Assembly: GCA_001586965.3 (NCBI GenBank)
Contig: LUCW03001720.1
Coordinates: 1 to 23,117 of the forward strand
Length of the DNA: 23,117 nt
Reading direction: 5' to 3'
Source: Sphaeroforma sirkka
Lineage: Eukaryota; Opisthokonta; Ichthyosporea; Ichthyophonida
Shown: piece by piece, positions 1 through 9,042 of the stretch
How positions within the stretch are numbered: the first letter of the stretch is position 1
Layout: the number at the start of each line of letters is the position of its first letter
Notes under the pieces: generated by a model
Databases searched by the model: none
What the model was told of the DNA's origin: nothing
Seen by the model: only the letters and a program-made list of their open reading frames with translations
Translations under genes and position numbers: made by a program

Positions 1-1130
1 TTGGTTCCACCTATATGCGGAAGGATGTGTTGGACCCCCCTCGAGCGCTTTAACTCAGCACTCATCCAAGCAGCAGCTATCATCACGGGCACCAAATACC
101 CTCGGTTTCCCCAAACATCAAACAAACTTACTTCACTTTTGCGGTCTCCCTCCCGGCACGAACATTTTGCGGACTACCTTGAGGTTGCCTGGGAATACAA
201 CTCGACTCAATGGCCAGCACAAATCCACTTACTCCTCTGACGCGGCCGCCTGGGCCAACGACAAACTATCACTGTAGCTTCCCATATACAGTTTCTCTGT
301 ACACAAAAACACAGGCGGGCGTACACGGTGACCATGTAGCCTCCGCCAACGCTGTGATGACATCAGGAAGAACTCAACAAAACGTTGGTCCAACAAGGAG
401 ATCGCGGCAATGGCCCGGCGCCAATACTACCACCAACTGGTTATGGGTAAACCGCCAACCTCAAACCGAGACACAGCCAGACACGACAGCTTCAATCGCT
501 GCTTCGAGTCTGCACCAATCCTGTTCTGTGCTATGATTGTAACGAATACGTACATGATCGCATTGCCCGACTACCGCAACGACGGCTGTCTCTGCCCTGT
601 TCGCCCTGGTAGCTACAAGTTCACTACCAGCCACTTTACATGCATCCAACAACTGATCGACGCATCCTGGTAGGTCCAAACTGCCGCCCATTGGCCCCTG
701 ACCTCCTTCAGAATTACAAGGGTGGTGCAACGACTTCCACGGTATCTGGACCCTCCACGAACTCCTTGGATCTTTTCTCCAGCATGTTGAAGAACCACCG
801 TACCCTCGCCCGTCCCTAGCACATCAACAGATATTCCCCGTGCCCCCGGCTAATCACGCTGTTGAAGTACTACTTCCAAATTTTGGTTCAAACCAAATCA
901 TCGCGCTTGTTGGTTCCGCCTATGATACTTCCGATCCAGGCCAGCCAACACATATCAAACTCATCCGTGGTCTGGTGCGGCATTGGCTTAGCCCCATCCT
1001 CGCTCCTCGACCGGATTATGACGAATAACCTGGTCCTTCTCGGTATTTCATACTCTACACTAACCCATTCTGCGGCTCTACACGACGCAGCATCCGATCC
1101 GTACCACAGAGGTGGGTACTCTACTTAGTA
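1..1130 (+). pseudogene. Decayed retroelement fragment, possibly integrase 3' part
   Basis: No intact gene is visible. The opening frame (1-240) contains YLEVAWEYNSTQW near residues 58-70, preceded by an LTSLLRS stretch. This resembles the end of a Ty3-type integrase core, where an L..LLR segment is followed by a W/Y-YNS motif. Short overlapping open stretches in all three plus frames (about 210-536, 410-673, 840-1028, 862-1128) suggest one longer coding region broken by frameshifts, but I cannot assign domains to them. A CxxC motif (CYDC) can be read near 534. The nucleotide texture (C-rich, few A/T runs) differs sharply from the AT-rich DNA after 1200 and resembles the element at 15509-19060. 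It could be the 3' portion of that type of element, or a different family. Confidence 0.3.
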
Positions 1131-1375
1131 GGTCAGCAAGCGAATATATGGAACATTCGATAGTAACAGTGTTTTGTCAACACCGGCCCGAATTGACTCA
1201 GCGCATATCTTCCATTGTCGAATTTACTGACCACTTCTTCCCATCAATTTTTCCTGAACCACTACAGCGACTATGAGAGCCATACCATATGTTCATACAT
1301 TGTAACAGACATACTTGTCATTTTTGAAATAAATCATATTATCCCTATGAAATACAAATATACATATATATATAT
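1131..1375. other. Non-coding AT-rich spacer
   Basis: No coding signal is visible. The stretch becomes AT-rich toward the right and ends in a short TA microsatellite (about 1358-1375) directly against the LTR that begins at 1376. The bases before the LTR (ATAT) do not match those after its partner LTR (GAAG). Confidence 0.5.
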
Positions 1376-1970
1376 TGTAAACTTGGATGGAAATTACTAG
1401 ATTTCAAACTATATTAAACTAAAATACAATTTAGTCAGTTAGGATTTAGCAGTGGTAGCTTGTGTAAGAATGATCGGACTGCCTCTTGTTAAGAGCCTAA
1501 ATATCCTCGATCACACAGGGCGTACCTCTAGCTGTTCTTTATTGAACAATTTTCACTAGAAGTACTAAGTGTTCATGACCACATGCCTAATTTGTAAATA
1601 GACATAATAACGTAAGTCACGTTAATACATTAGCTGATATAAATAAAGTTCCATCTGAAGAAAAGTTAAAAAAAGAAAAAGACTTATTGGATTTTGGAGA
1701 TTGGCGGGAGGACCAAAAATCTATAAGTAGTAGTTCGGAGATTATAAAATTTAGTTTATAATATCCTACATCTACTAATGTCTCAAATAGGTCCAAGTAG
1801 ATGAGTCATACCAAATACTCAGTTTATTGGAGCCATCAAAGTGAATTTAGAACACTTTGGAAATATTGGAAAAAAGAGCTTGTATTAAATTATTTAAAAT
1901 ACAAATAAAACCAATGTATTATCTCAATTGATCTTGATATTTTAGACTGACCGGAGGCCGTATTTCTACA
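1376..1970 (-). repeat. LTR copy 1 of element A family (3' LTR of element A)
   Basis: 595 bp, nearly identical to 8445-9042 and similar to the inverted copy at 14116-14715. Terminal TGTA...TACA forms a short inverted repeat typical of LTR ends. Read on the minus strand it holds a TATAAA-like site (within TATTATAAACT) and, further on, TTCAATAAAGAAC, a plausible polyadenylation signal. This order suits a minus-strand element. Against copy 2 I count roughly nine substitutions plus several homopolymer length differences. Confidence 0.88.
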
Positions 1971-2320
1971 TAGCCCCAGTAGCTTTTAAAACTACGAACG
2001 TACGTTAAGATACGATCTAGTTGGTAAAGCGAAAACCAAAAGTAAAAAACGGTTTCGGTCATGACTTATCTAGTAAGTATGTGCCTATATGTACGAGTTC
2101 AAGACTCATGTTGTACTCTATGTCGTTTAGTATTTGGTCCAGTAACCATTTCCGATGTAGGCGCCTTACGTTTATTATTTGGTAAGGTATTAGCCAAAGG
2201 CTGTTCTTCATTAGGTAAGTTTGAACAATTTTCTGCACTGTTGGTAAGCAGATCAGAAAGTTTAGTCACGTAGGGAAGTAGGTGGCAAATAGGGAATTTC
2301 AGATCCGTCAAGGTTTGTAG
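1971..2320 (-). other. Element A 3' region, possible Pol tail with basic motifs
   Basis: This lies between the end of the chromodomain frame and the 3' LTR. A 70-codon open frame (2311-2099, minus) contains two basic clusters, NKRKAP and TKRHR, near its C-terminus, reminiscent of a nuclear-localisation tail. It lies just after the Pol stop and in another frame, so it may be a shifted continuation of Pol or chance. No clear polypurine tract adjoins the LTR at 1970. The remainder (1971-2098) shows no coding signal. Confidence 0.3.
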
Positions 2321-3120
2321 TCACCTGAGGAAACCCTTTTCGTTTTTATCTCGTGTGTCCTTATGTAAACGCTTATTCCATTTCTTATTAAAGATACGAA
2401 GAAAGTAGCGAGATTCACGAAATGCATCGGAGGTTAGCCAAGCTACTGTCCCATCCATGAAATGGGTCTTGTAGTAGGTGTAACCGTCTTCGGATGTTTT
2501 GTCAATTATTTCTTTGACTTGTGACTCCATAACTGGTACATCAGAATCAAATGAGCGAGCGAATGAGAGTTCGGAGGTAGGGATACGGTGAGTGCCTATA
2601 TTGGTTGCGCTAGTACCATCAATGTTATTCACTTCGTAAGTATCACTCTTCTCATCATGGTAGGCAATAACAAAAGGTCCTATCGTCTTAGAAGAGAGTT
2701 CGGTAACGTTGGCGTTTCGATTTATAATGTTAACGTAATCGCCGACTTTGAACTGAACAATGTTCTTAGTGTTATTCCATCGGTCATACGCTTTAAGTAG
2801 GACGCGATTCTTGTGCTCGAGTAAACAGGGGTAAACAACGTTCTGCATATGCTCGATCTTTTGTAGCCACGGGTAACGTGTTTCTCGGGCGCAGTTTTAT
2901 CAAACGTTGCTTGTAATTCACTATAGCGGCCAAAGAAATAGTGAAACGGGAGTGTTCCAGTTTGAGGATTCATGCAGTTATTCATTCGAGTCTGGACCCA
3001 TTTCAAATGATAAGGCCACATATCCTCAACGTCGTCTAGTGCGGTACGCAAGAGTTTCTTAAGTTCTCTATGACGTGTCTCATTTGCACCCTGCGTTTGA
3101 GGTTTGTAAGGGAACACCAC
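2321..3120 (-). pseudogene. Element A integrase C-terminal half and chromodomain
   Basis: Two overlapping frames (3120-2722 and 2848-2321) carry the end of Pol. The first begins with the third catalytic region of integrase (GANETRHREL, with the catalytic Glu) and continues through the helical W-P-hydrophobic segment and NNCMN. The second contains GPFVIAY, the GPY/F module that follows retroviral-type integrase cores, then VKEIIDKTSEDGYTYYKTHF, whose layout fits a chromodomain (Y-x-V-E-x-I start, aromatic Y-Y, then W about 10 residues later). A chromodomain normally tethers the integration complex to modified histones. The frame changes near 2800-2850. The stop follows KGFLR at 2321. Confidence 0.75.
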
Positions 3121-3839
3121 GCCTATGGGTCATGCCTGATACGAGTATAAGTGCCTCCATTACGTCGGTACAAAACTCACTACCGTTATCAGAACATAGT
3201 ACTCGGGGGAAACCAAAGTCATTAAAGACGTGATAGCATAATTCTGCCACTGTTTGTGGACGTTTGTTCGGTATTGCATAAAGCAAGTTATAGCCCGAAG
3301 CCACACATAAGAATTGACAGATATATACATCGCCAGTATGCTTGGATCGCGGAGTTTAACCAAATCGACTATGACTCGGCGCATCGGTTGGTCTTCTGTC
3401 ACACTTTTTAGGGGTGCCCAACCGTATCGCTTGATCTGGTTCTTTTCACAATCAGTACAGCGTCGGTATACTTCACGTATGGTTTCTTTCAGCGCCGGGT
3501 GATCAAGCCCTGCACGAATAGCCATTTTATAAGTATGCTCACATGCTCGATGCGTTAAATTATGTATAATTTTAACTCTACTTTCGAGCTCCTCTAAGTC
3601 AGTCAGATTCTGCGTAACGCTGGCTGGATGAACCATAGTCCTGTTGGAAAGGGCAACCTCAGTATCAGGAGGGTAGAGTCCTGAGATACATAATTGACAA
3701 CATTGGATTGTTGAAGTATCTTCTTCAGTTGTTTCGCAACTCCTGGCTGTTCTTTAAGCAGCGCTTTAAGTAGTTGAGTGCGAGCTTCAGGTTCTCTTAG
3801 AGTTTTGAGTCTTTGATCCATGGCCTTAGCTAGTTCCAT
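3080..3839 (-). pseudogene. Element A integrase, zinc-binding and catalytic core
   Basis: Three frames together show a retroviral-type integrase. Frame 3839-3603 is the linker after RNase H, rich in K/L/E. Frame 3636-3160 carries the HHCC zinc-binding domain (HNLTHRACEH, then CTDC) and the first catalytic Asp in VIVDLVK. Frame 3304-3080 holds the second catalytic Asp in SDNGSEF. The Glu lies in the next frame, at about 3080. Frame breaks fall near 3640, 3295 and 3120, so no single intact protein is encoded. All catalytic residues survive, which suggests fairly recent loss of function. Confidence 0.8.
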
Positions 3840-4795
3840 GTTTTTTACGATCTAATGCCGTTTCAATCGGCATTACCTCGACTGCAATCTTGTTGGGTGC
3901 ATGTGTTGTACGAGTCTTGAGCTTTTGTTCAAACTCTTTAGACTCCTCTAGTTTAGCTAAGAATTCGGTTGAGGGTTTCCACTTAGTGGTACCTGCAGGA
4001 CCGATGCGACAAACAATGGTGTGTTTCCAAGGCGTCTTCTTAATAGAATAGGATCCCTGATACAAGTACGTGTCGGTTTCACGGTCGACATAAATAGGTT
4101 CGTCTTGAATCATATTAATTAAATCACGTATCCATGGGTCGGAGTTACGTAAGGGACAACACAGCGTAATGGTAGATTTAGTAATATTAACATAATTTAA
4201 CAACTGTGCGATAAGTTGACAAGGTGGGTTAGCCCACGCATTATGCTTTGATAAGTCAAGCTGAAATGCATCACCTTTAGGATGAGTCAACGACCTATAT
4301 TCAGAAACCTGTTTGTTATGTTCTGCGGCGAACATATCAACAGTAAATGGACCCCATCGTGATTGAGCGAGGTTAAACCATTTCTTATTTAGCATCCAAT
4401 CGGTTGCTAATACCTCTTTGACTGTTTTCTGGTAGTCGGGCACAAGTCGAGAGAGCATGTCAGGAAGATGGTTATGTATTCCTGGAATGTGTGTTATATT
4501 AAAAGCGAACTTGGCAATAATGTCATGCCAGCGGCTCACCAACTGTGAATCAGGGTTCATATCTTTTAAGTATGTTAAAGACTTTTGATCACAGGCGACA
4601 GTAAAGTAACTTCCATAAAGGTAGTCTTTAAACTGTCTTAGCGCAGTAACTATAGCAAGGAGCTCTTGTTTAACGGTAGGGTAATTCCGTTGACTCTTAT
4701 TATAACTCTTGCTAAAGAATTGTATGTAGCGCGGTTTACCATTTATCGTTTGGTAAAGCACTCCACCTACCGCTCGATCTGAAGCGTCGGTTGCT
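3826..4795 (-). pseudogene. Element A RNase H plus downstream NPP domain
   Basis: The segment opens with TDAS (first catalytic Asp of RNase H, about 4785), then KQELLAIV (Glu), ACDQKSL (third acidic residue; the usual TDH is CDQ here) and HIPGIHNHLPDMLSRL, the conserved RNase H end (H..G..N...D.LSR). About 45 residues later comes an extra domain not needed for RNase H: TVDMFAAEHNK, then GDAFQLDLS, then WANPPCQLIAQLL and a CCPLRNSDPWIRDL strand. Comparable sequence follows RNase H in element B and, in DIRS retrotransposons, in the region called Dam-like methyltransferase. The frame ends at 3826 and Pol continues in another frame toward the integrase. Confidence 0.8.
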
Positions 4796-5390
4796 ACTTG
4801 AATGGGACACCATCCACAGGGTACTGCATGATGGGTGCGTCCATTACTTTACTTTTGACTAGTTTAAATGCATCATCACATTCTTTAGTCCAAAGCTTTC
4901 CCAAAGGTCCTTTGTGCAGCCGTAGGTGACTGAAAGGCTTTAAGTAATGAGAAAGATGCGGTACCGAATCCGAGAAGAAGTTAACAAACCCACACACAGA
5001 GTTCACATCTCTTCCAGTAATTGGTGTTGATAAATCCAACAGAAACTGTTTCTTGCCAGGATCAATTTCTACCCCTGCTGCAGATACTTTGTAGCCAAGT
5101 AAGTGTATAGTATCTTTAGCAAAAGAACACTTGTCTTCGTTAATCTTAAGTTTAGCATGATTAAGTCGCTTTAAGACTTCTTTAACGAGTTTAGCATGTT
5201 CATGTGCTGTCTTTGTAAAGATAACTATATCATCTAAATAGACTGATACGTTATACGACAGGACCGCAAATAGTTCCATCATAACTTGTTGGAAGAAAGA
5301 AGGTAACATGTGTAAGCCTTCAGGTGCACCTTTTAAACTGGTACTTCTTACCTTGCCAAGTAAAGGAAAAGTATTTCCTATGAGGCTCAT
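4794..5390 (-). pseudogene. Element A reverse transcriptase, palm/thumb half
   Basis: This frame carries APEGLHMLPSFFQQVM (equivalent to the PFGL-A-P-FQ block), then VYLDDIVIF, the intact YxDD catalytic box with two metal-binding Asp residues, EDKCSF, HLLGYKVSAAGVEIDPGK and the connection segment with FVNFF and W-T-KECDDAF. These are the ordered blocks of a Ty3/gypsy RT thumb and connection. It is separated by a frameshift near 5340 from the N-terminal half, and by another near 4795 from RNase H. Confidence 0.85.
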
Positions 5391-6309
5391 ATATCTGTAG
5401 TTGATGGAATGCAGCTTTTAAGTCTATCTTGGAAAAGATAGTCGCACCCTCCATTTTGCGTAGTATCTCGCTTATCTTAGGTAAGGGAAAACTATGTTGC
5501 GGAATTAGTTTGTTGATTGGCGACAGGTCTAGTACTACTCTTGTTTTACTAAACGTTCCATCAGATTTATATTGATCGACCGCTAAGAGAGCTAAGTTAA
5601 CTGGGGTTGCATCATAATTGATTTCAATTAGACCCTGTTTTAACCAATCTTCGATTTGGGTTTTGACTACGTCTTTGTGTCTCCAACTCACGTAGTTATG
5701 TGAAGGACACTTTAACTTAGAGAAGTCGACGTTTGTTAAGTCAAGTCTAACGTACCCATTAGAGAACTTAAACATACACCAGTGAGTTATTGCAATCTTC
5801 CTGTTTTGTATAATTAAGTCCATAATTATATCGGTGAAGTGCGGAATCATATCCTTTGCTTCACCTTCCGGAGGTTTAGGTATCTTTAACATATTATCAT
5901 CTGACTGATCTTTATTCGGGTCTAGCCCATTAGGCAGACCAGTGAGTGTTATACCTAAACTGAGAAGATCAGTCATACCTATAATTAAATCGTATTTCTG
6001 AGACATGTCAGTAACGATTAGGTGAGCCTTTACTTCTCTTCTATCTGACAGCATTATGTGTGCATAGTCAATGGCTTGTTCGCAAGTAACTTTGCCATTT
6101 CCCAAGATTAAATCAGTTGTTTCGTTATGGACAGCCATATCTGTAGCGTAGGCTACTCGGCATGAGATAGCAGAGACTTCAGCCCCTGGATCAAATAGTG
6201 CCATAACTTTTTTTTCTCCATTTACGAAAACTGTTTGAAAGATACGTTCATCTCCTTTGGTATAGATTTTATTGAACATTTTCTCATAATCTTGCTCTAG
6301 TGCGCACAT
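5320..6309 (-). pseudogene. Element A aspartic protease and RT N-terminal half
   Basis: Residues about 35-130 form a retropepsin-like protease: VMALFDPGAEVSAIS is the active-site loop and YDLIIGMTDLLSLGI the conserved second strand with I-G-M. The active-site triplet is Asp-Pro-Gly instead of Asp-Ser/Thr-Gly, a probably inactivating change needing one transition. Residues about 215-329 are the RT fingers and palm start: QGLIEINYDATPVNLALL, TRVVLDLSPINKLIP, FPLPKISEIL and IFSKIDLKAAFHQLQ, with the first catalytic Asp. The reading frame is lost at FKRC near 5325 and resumes in another frame. Confidence 0.85.
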
Positions 6310-6530
6310 ATGGTACTGTCAGTGCTTAACTTGGACGTCGGGTAAGTCCTTGCAATCCTCTTTGTGCCAACCGTTAGTACCCTTGCAAGTAGCACACTCT
6401 TTCATATAGTGTCCAAAATCTGGCTTTGCCTGGTGCACACTTAACAGGGTCGTGTCTACCATTCCACTTGCCATTACGTTTTGTGAGGTTGTAACCACAC
6501 TTCTTGCAAGGCGCTCTCACCTTCTTATCA
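6310..6530 (-). pseudogene. Element A Gag nucleocapsid zinc knuckles
   Basis: Reading the minus strand, one frame gives CKKCGYN followed 14 residues after the second Cys by HDPVKC (C-x2-C ... H-x4-C). A second frame gives CATCKGTNGWHKEDC (C-x2-C-x6-H-x3-C). Both are CCHC-like knuckles that would bind RNA in the nucleocapsid part of Gag, although the spacings depart from the retroviral C-x2-C-x4-H-x4-C. A frameshift separates them near 6400, and a stop follows the second, just before the protease frame. Confidence 0.6.
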
Positions 6531-7008
6531 CCTTTCGGTTCGGTAGAAGTAGAGCCAGTACCCCCCCTCCAGTAGTAGTGCGAGGTTTCTTAGTACTACG
6601 CGCAGTATTAGTCTCTACTGCGTTTCGCTTAGTGGGCTGGGTGTAGCTCGTGGTACTAAGTACTCTAGTAGAGGAATTGGTATGCTTGTGTACTATCTTC
6701 TCAAAGACAGACCAAGGCATAGATCGCAAATCACCATAGGCGATGATGTCATCATTGACTTTCTTAAAGAGGTTAGCTCCCAGAGTCTCCATCATCTGAC
6801 AAATTAATAAATATTCGCCAGTATAGGTACGACCACCCATCCGAGTATTCATATGTGTCATATGAGCTAGAGCACCTCGAATAGTGGTATCGTTCGCAAA
6901 GAACTTGCGAGACTCTAGAAGTTCACGGTCACGTGCATCTTCAAAAAAAGGTGTTAAGTATATTATCACGCAACTGGTGCCAGGGTAGGGCTTTCCAGTT
7001 GGGCTCAT
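6517..7008 (-). pseudogene. Element A Gag capsid, C-terminal part
   Basis: The frame continues the capsid-like region started in the next segment upstream. After the join near 6950 it reads FFEDARDRELLESRKFF, then helical sequence with MMETLGANLFKKV, and a basic, Thr-rich tail (STKKPRTTTGGG) before the zinc knuckles. The pattern W-x-L...F-F...R-L-x-x-R-K-F agrees with a Ty3-type Gag capsid, but the sequence match is weak. The break with the upstream frame falls at a run of seven T on the minus strand (6946-6952 on plus), so a single-base homopolymer change explains it. Confidence 0.6.
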
Positions 7009-7588
7009 GAGCCTTCAAGATAGTTCGCCATTCACCTGGCTCACAGAAATGAATAAAGGCATTCATCATCTGCTTATCCCTAAGGCTGGCAGACTCCTTA
7101 AGTTGGTCGAAGGCCTTCAGTGTCTCCACTGTACTCTCATTAGTAGAGAAATCGACCTCAGCCTGCGCGTTACCTAGCTGCTTTATAAAGCTTGGTTCTA
7201 AGTGTTCACGAGGCTCATGCTCAGTGCTACGGGCTGCTAGTGCCAAGATGGTGTCTATTTCCTTTCTCTTGTTATCGATTAGATAGCGAATGTTATCCGC
7301 TTTCCTATCGTCAAGGTCAGAGTCATTCAATAGACGGTCCTCAAGGACTTGCATACCAGAGCGTAATAGCCTGAGACGAGTATGTCTGGTTCTCACTTCC
7401 TCATCCTCAGGATTAGAGCGGGAACTCTCTAACGAGGTACTGGTGTAGCGATTGCCAAAATCGTGATTACCAGGGTTAGTTGGCAAATGAGGGTCGATAT
7501 TACGAGGATGGTAAGCCTCATCGAGTTCCATACGATCATATCCTCTGACAGGGTTAGGGTTTGTCAAGAGGATGGTCGATGGTAGCAT
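6941..7588 (-). pseudogene. Element A Gag capsid, N-terminal part
   Basis: 215-residue frame, strongly charged and predicted helical (R/E/D-rich), ending in GEWRTILKAHEPNWKALPWHQLRDNILNTFF, shown here only to mark the W-x-x-L-x-x-x-x-L-x-x-F-F pattern typical of the entry to a Gag capsid. It lies between the tRNA-like insertion and the next Gag frame. No enzymatic motif is present. The start given is only the edge of the open frame: the real Gag start is upstream at 8365. Confidence 0.6.
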
Positions 7589-7599
7589 CAGAGCTATAG

Positions 7600-7725
7600 A
7601 GATTAAATTTTGAAATATTATTATCTCTCGCCAGTGGTAATTGGCTTAGTGGTAAACATACTGGCTGGTAAACCAGTAGGTCTCGGGTTCGAAACCCGGC
7701 CCGAATTTTTTTCTTCTTCTTCGGT
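7600..7725 (+). repeat. tRNA-like insertion (tRNA-derived SINE or tRNA pseudogene) antisense in gag
   Basis: On the plus strand TGGCTTAGTGGT (7642-7653) fits the pol III A box and GGTTCGAAACC (7686-7696) fits the B box, 44 bp apart. The T arm is perfect (TCGGG/CCCGG), and an anticodon-type hairpin ACTGG...CCAGT has an 8-base loop reading T-GGT-A, so any identity would be Thr. The acceptor stem does not pair (3' side CCCGAAT lacks its partner) and the D stem is poor, so this is not a working tRNA. T-rich sequence (from 7706) follows like a pol III terminator. Antisense translation gives RAGFRTRDLL, familiar from tRNA-derived repeats. The Gag frame differs on either side, as expected for an insertion. 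The outer limits are uncertain. Confidence 0.55.
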
Positions 7726-8075
7726 ATAGGAAGAATATCAGCCAAGTGGGACACGATAGAGGGGTCCACAACTGCTGCTGCCGCTAGCTCCTTCAAGAGC
7801 GCTTCAGTGCGGTTCAATTGGCGTCGAGATTGAGAGGATCCAACCACTCGTTGTCGAGTTGTGGCGTCCTCAGCTTCGGCCCCAAGATTTGAGCTGAATG
7901 GAATGGCTTCTCCATCGATGGCGAAACCGAAATTTTCGGACAGGTCCAATACTTCCTTTTCACGCCGGATTTGTGCTGGAGTGTCCTTTAGATGTGGAGT
8001 TATAATGCCCCCCGACATTCGTATCCACGAATTTTCCAGCCTTTCGACGTTTATCCCCAATATTTGACGGCACAC
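7726..8075 (-). pseudogene. Element A Gag, second N-terminal segment
   Basis: Open frame in which residues 1-115 look like Gag: WIRMSGGIITPHLKD, then charged helical sequence (RREKEVLDLSENFGF, RRQLNRTEALLKELAAAA). After about 7726 the frame runs into the tRNA-like repeat and is no longer Gag. It joins the upstream N-terminal frame across a run of G on the plus strand (about 8080-8089), where a one-base length change alters frame. No domain of known function is recognised beyond general Gag character. Confidence 0.55.
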
Positions 8076-8365
8076 GTCAGGGGGGGGGGCAAGCTGGGGT
8101 CCTGAGCTTCACTCCTAGGTGATACACGGACGCTGGCGAGCCTTTCCGCGGTAGTAAATACCTCTTCTTCCAAGGCTTTAGGATCCGACGAGTCATCCTC
8201 AGAATAATCCTCTGTACCAACCTCAGAATTTGCTTCCCCAACAGTATCCTCGGCAGGCTCAACTCCAGACAGGCTAGGTGTTTCCACAGGGATCTCAGGA
8301 ACCTCGGCAGGCTTAGCAGGCTTAGAGCTAGCGGCTCCCTTGCCTTTAGAAGTACCCTTAGCCAT
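8051..8365 (-). pseudogene. Element A Gag N-terminus
   Basis: The most likely Gag start is the ATG at 8365, giving MAKGTSKGKGAASSKPAKP, a basic Lys/Gly/Ser/Pro start followed by an acidic segment (SEVGTEDYSEDDSSDPKALEEE). The open frame extends upstream to 8476, but that would run into the LTR. From 8365 the leader to the LTR edge is 79 bp. The frame is lost at the proline-rich SLPPPLT, encoded by the poly-C/G tract. Confidence 0.6.
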
Positions 8366-8444
8366 AGTATTTGCTGGATAGTAAATCGATGTCAGACAGT
8401 CTAGAAGCAGTACACTACTGTAACTACTATTTAACTGAAAAATA
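8366..8444 (-). other. Element A leader between 5' LTR and Gag
   Basis: 79-bp untranslated leader. Directly inside the LTR the minus strand reads TATTTTTCAGTTAAATAG, which does not start with the TGG expected of a site complementary to a tRNA 3' end. A self-primed mechanism, or an atypical primer, is therefore possible. Confidence 0.4.
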
Positions 8445-9042
8445 TGTAAACTTCGATGGAAATTACTAGGTTTCAAACTATATTAAACTAAAATACAATT
8501 TAGTCAGTTAGGATTTAGCAGTGGTAGCTTGTGTAAGAATGATCGGGACTGCCTCTTGTTAAGAGCTTAAATATCCTCGATCACACAGGGCGTACCTCTA
8601 GCTGTTCTTTATTGAATAATTTTCACTAGAAGTACTAAGTGTTCATGACCACTTGCCTAATTTGTAAATAGACATAATAACATAAGTCACGTTAATACAT
8701 TAGCTGATATAAATAAAGTTCCATCTGAAGAAAAGTTAAAAAAAAAAAAAAAAGACTTATTGGATTTTGGAGATTGGCGGGAGGACCAAAATCTATAAGT
8801 AGTAGTTCGGAGATTATAAAATTTAGTTTATAATATCCTACATCTACTAATGTCTCAAATAGGTCCAAGTAGATGAGTCATACCAAATACTCAGGCTATT
8901 GGAGCCATCAAAGTGAATTTAGAACACTTTGGAAATATTGGAAAAAGAGCTTGTATTAAATTATTTAAAATACAAATAAAAACCAATGTATTATCTCAAT
9001 TGATCTTGATATTTTAGACTGACCGGAGGCCGTATTTCTACA
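8445..9042 (-). repeat. LTR copy 2 of element A family (5' LTR of element A)
   Basis: 598 bp, the same family as 1376-1970 (about 1.5% substitutions by eye). A pure A run replaces the A/G run of copy 1. At two diagnostic places (TTCGATGGA near the start; CAGGCTATT near the end) it agrees with the solo LTR at 14116-14715 and not with copy 1. Its outer edge abuts, with no spacer, the interior of the RT domain of element B. Confidence 0.88.

Larger units (their letters stand above)
1376..9042 (-). mobile_element. Ty3/gypsy chromovirus, LTR to LTR ('element A'), degenerate
   Basis: Two direct repeats of 595 and 598 bp (1376-1970 and 8445-9042), each beginning TGTAAACTT and ending TTCTACA on the plus strand, flank 6.5 kb of minus-strand gag-pol. 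The domain order in the coding direction is Gag (8365 down to about 6330, with two cysteine knuckles), aspartic protease, RT, RNase H, an extra NPP domain, zinc-binding integrase, GPF module and chromodomain (ending at 2321). That order and the chromodomain place it in the chromovirus branch of Metaviridae. It is inactive as read: frames break near 8080, 6950, 6400, 5340, 4795, 3640, 3295 and 3120, and a tRNA-like insertion interrupts Gag. Purine-tract and tRNA primer sites next to the LTRs are not obvious, so self-priming as in Tf1/sushi elements is possible but not shown. No target-site duplication is seen. Confidence 0.82.

Noticed and set aside
7635..7706. Functional tRNA-Thr gene
   Set aside because: The acceptor stem cannot pair, the D stem is poor and the anticodon loop has 8 bases; treated as a tRNA-like repeat.
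1971..8444. Plus-strand element inside the LTR pair
   Set aside because: All recognisable pol domains are on the minus strand; plus-strand open frames there are short shadows.
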